The notes under the pieces are model-generated. The model made no database searches. It was not told the DNA's origin and was given only the letters and a program-made list of their open reading frames with translations. The translations under genes and the position numbers were made by a program. Below are positions 6,916 through 8,113 of a stretch of 8,113 nucleotides of DNA, one piece after another; position 1 is the first letter of the stretch, and each line of letters starts with the position of its first letter. The stretch is from Sphingomonadaceae bacterium (GTDB lineage: Bacteria; Pseudomonadota; Alphaproteobacteria; Sphingomonadales; Sphingomonadaceae): assembly GCA_019239785.1 (NCBI GenBank), contig JAFAZM010000250.1:1-8113 (forward strand). Reading direction: 5' to 3'.

Positions 6916-6919
6916 CTCC
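6916..6919 (-). promoter_or_regulatory. Ribosome binding site deciding the SDR start
   Basis: GGAG on the minus strand, 6 nt before the ATG at 6909-6907. It lies inside the codons that would follow the alternative ATG at 6921, which favours the shorter start. Confidence 0.7.
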
Positions 6920-6935
6920 ATTTTTCAGGACCGGC

Positions 6936-6980
6936 AGATGGACGGATTTCGCGGGATGATCTATAATTAGAACTCCATCT
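6936..6980. repeat. Inverted 7-mers flanking the AraC-gene promoter (candidate operator)
   Basis: AGATGGA (6936-6942) and its exact reverse complement TCCATCT (6974-6980) are separated by 31 bp. The left arm overlaps the -35 and the right arm the predicted start of transcription. A related CTCCATTT (6916-6923) lies at the SDR ribosome site. Paired arms placed this way around a promoter would suit autoregulation by the divergent AraC protein, though a 7-bp match can also arise by chance. Confidence 0.4.
6939..6967 (+). promoter_or_regulatory. Sigma70-type promoter of the AraC-family gene
   Basis: A perfect TATAAT (6962-6967) is preceded at 17-nt spacing by TGGACG (6939-6944), a 4/6 match to the -35 consensus. 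The predicted transcription start is near 6974, giving a leader of about 26 nt to the ATG at 7000. No clear Shine-Dalgarno sequence is seen in that leader. Confidence 0.65.
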
Positions 6981-6999
6981 TGCATTATCGATCGTCCAA

Positions 7000-7932
7000 A
7001 TGGATCCTCTCGGCAACGTCATCGGCCTTCTCCGCCCGCATGCGGCGGTCTCCAAACCGATCGAAGGGCGCGGGCAGTGGGGCGTCCGCTATGAAGCGCA
7101 TGGGAGCCCGGGCTTCGCCATCGTCCTGGCGGGGCATTGCTGGCTCGAGCTCGAGGACGCCGGGCCGGTCCGCCTAGATCGCGGCGATTTCGTGCTGCTG
7201 CCGGCTACGCCGGCCTTCGCTTTGTCCAGCCGGCCAGGCTTCCCCTGCATTCCGGTCCAGCCGTCGGACAGCGCCGTGCGTCACGGAGATCCGGAAGGCG
7301 AGGCCGATTTCCGGATGCTCGGCGGGTCGTTCCGGATCGACGAGGTCAATGCGGCGCTCCTGCTCGGCCTCCTGCCGCGGATGATCCACCTTCGAGCCGC
7401 CGCGCGCGAGGGCGACCGGCTCACGGGGATCATCGATCTGATCGTCGACGAATGCGAAGGCGACCGCGCGGCGCGCGAGATGGTCCTCGAGCGATTGCTC
7501 GAGATCATGCTGGTCGAATGTCTGCGGCAGGGTCCCGGCGCGGAAGCCTTGCCGGCCGGCTTGCTCGCGGGCCTTCGCGATCCCGCGCTGGCCAGGGTGC
7601 TGCGGACGATCCATGGCGACGTCCGCACCGGCTGGACGGTGGCTCGCCTGGCGGGGCTCGCCGCCATGTCGCGGTCGAGCTTCGCGGCGCGCTTCGCCGA
7701 TACTTTGGGCTGCGCGCCGATCGAATATCTTTCGCGCTGGCGGATGGCGCTGGCGCGGGATGCGCTAAGCCGGGGCGGCCAGCCCCTGGAGCGGCTGGCC
7801 GAGCAGATCGGCTATGAATCGGCGAGCGCGTTCAGCACCGCGTTCCGCAAGCACATGGGCTGCGCGCCGGGGGCCTTCGCTCGCGCCTGCCGCGATCGCC
7901 TCAGCGCGGGTCGTGCCGCTCGAACTCCGTGA
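7000..7932 (+). CDS. AraC-family transcriptional regulator with N-terminal cupin domain
   Basis: A 310-residue regulator. Residues about 5-95 form a cupin-like ligand domain of the AraC 'cupin_6' type (GFAIVLAGHCWLEL, then RGDFVLLPATPAFAL). Residues about 100-190 are a helical linker or dimerisation region. The C-terminal part carries two helix-turn-helix units: WTVARLAGLAAMSRSSFAAR (212-231) and LERLAEQIGYESASAFSTAF (263-282), followed by FRKHMGCAPGAF, the AraC/XylS signature. The gene is divergent from the SDR across a 90-bp region, the usual arrangement for a regulator and its target. The effector is unknown; AraC proteins with this N-terminal type often sit beside SDR genes. The last 32 nt overlap the end of the convergent partial gene at 7901-8113. 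Confidence 0.93.
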   Translation: MDPLGNVIGLLRPHAAVSKPIEGRGQWGVRYEAHGSPGFAIVLAGHCWLELEDAGPVRLDRGDFVLLPATPAFALSSRPGFPCIPVQPSDSAVRHGDPEGEADFRMLGGSFRIDEVNAALLLGLLPRMIHLRAAAREGDRLTGIIDLIVDECEGDRAAREMVLERLLEIMLVECLRQGPGAEALPAGLLAGLRDPALARVLRTIHGDVRTGWTVARLAGLAAMSRSSFAARFADTLGCAPIEYLSRWRMALARDALSRGGQPLERLAEQIGYESASAFSTAFRKHMGCAPGAFARACRDRLSAGRAARTP

Positions 7933-8113
7933 TCCGCTCGCCGAGCCGGTTCCCCCGGATCACCAAAGCTTCCCCGCTCCAGTCCCCCACCAGCGCGCTG
8001 GTCCACTGGAAGCCCGGCGCGACCGAGGCGACATTGTCCTCGATGGTCAGTCCGGCGGAGGGATTGTGCCCCTGCTCGGCATGGACGGCGATCAGGGTGG
8101 AGTAATTCTCCTT
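7901..8113 (-). CDS. C-terminal fragment of an unidentified gene running off the right edge
   Basis: A minus-strand frame open from the window edge to TGA at 7903-7901, giving 70 residues. It begins KENYSTLIAVHAEQG, contains TIEDNVASVAPGFQWTSALV and ends ITEFERHDPR. Evidence that it is coding: it is open throughout, codon third positions are strongly G/C (runs of ATC, GCC, GTC, GAC, CTG), and the composition is balanced rather than Arg/Pro-rich like the shadow frames around it. It has no membrane segment or signal in the visible part. I do not recognise the family. It converges on the AraC gene with a 32-nt tail-to-tail overlap. Confidence 0.65.
   Translation of the reverse strand, partial: KENYSTLIAVHAEQGHNPSAGLTIEDNVASVAPGFQWTSALVGDWSGEALVIRGNRLGERITEFERHDPR

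Noticed and set aside
5176..6966. A 596-codon plus-strand frame running through the end of the asparagine-synthase-like gene and the SDR
   Set aside because: Arg/Pro-rich shadow translation crossing two well-supported genes; no recognisable domain.

Overview
The window is GC-rich (roughly two thirds G+C by eye) with a strong G/C bias at third codon positions. Its protein families point to an alphaproteobacterium of the Sphingomonas/sphingomonad type. The best indicators are an O-antigen-ligase-like protein resembling the exosortase-A-associated O-glycosylation ligases common in sphingomonads, and an RTX protein with a 'bluetail'-like C-terminus. No rRNA, tRNA, CRISPR array, insertion sequence or integrase was seen.

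Layout, left to right: (1) 124-669 (+), a DJ-1/PfpI family protein with a good ribosome binding site. (2) 695-2527 (-), a large secreted or surface RTX/Ig-like calcium-binding protein, convergent with gene 1. (3) 2737-4107 (-), a polytopic membrane O-antigen ligase/O-glycosylation ligase. Its start overlaps by 8 nt the end of (4) a 45-codon membrane-associated small protein at 4100-4237 (-), an apparent two-gene operon. (5) 4322-6073 (+), a divergently transcribed asparagine-synthase-like protein in which the Cys2 glutaminase nucleophile is Ala and the second synthase motif is degenerate. An imperfect inverted repeat lies immediately before its start. (6) 6070-6909 (-), a short-chain dehydrogenase/reductase whose stop codon shares the CTAG tetramer with the stop of gene 5. 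(7) 7000-7932 (+), an AraC-family regulator divergent from the SDR, with a consensus TATAAT promoter flanked by inverted 7-mers. (8) 7901-8113 (-), the C-terminal end of a gene that continues past the right edge, which I could not identify.

Two functional groups can be inferred. Genes 2-5 look like a cell-surface block: a polysaccharide or glycoprotein ligase, its small coupled partner, an asparagine-synthase-like enzyme that may modify a surface glycan or peptide, and a non-enzymatic RTX surface protein. The ligase belongs to a family tied to exosortase-A (PEP-CTERM) clusters, but no exosortase, PEP-CTERM protein or type I secretion gene is in the window. Genes 6-7 form a typical regulator/target pair, in which the AraC protein probably controls the divergent SDR. 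The least ordinary items are the degenerate asparagine-synthase homologue, the overlapping micro-ORF before the ligase, and the dyad symmetries in the two divergent promoter regions.
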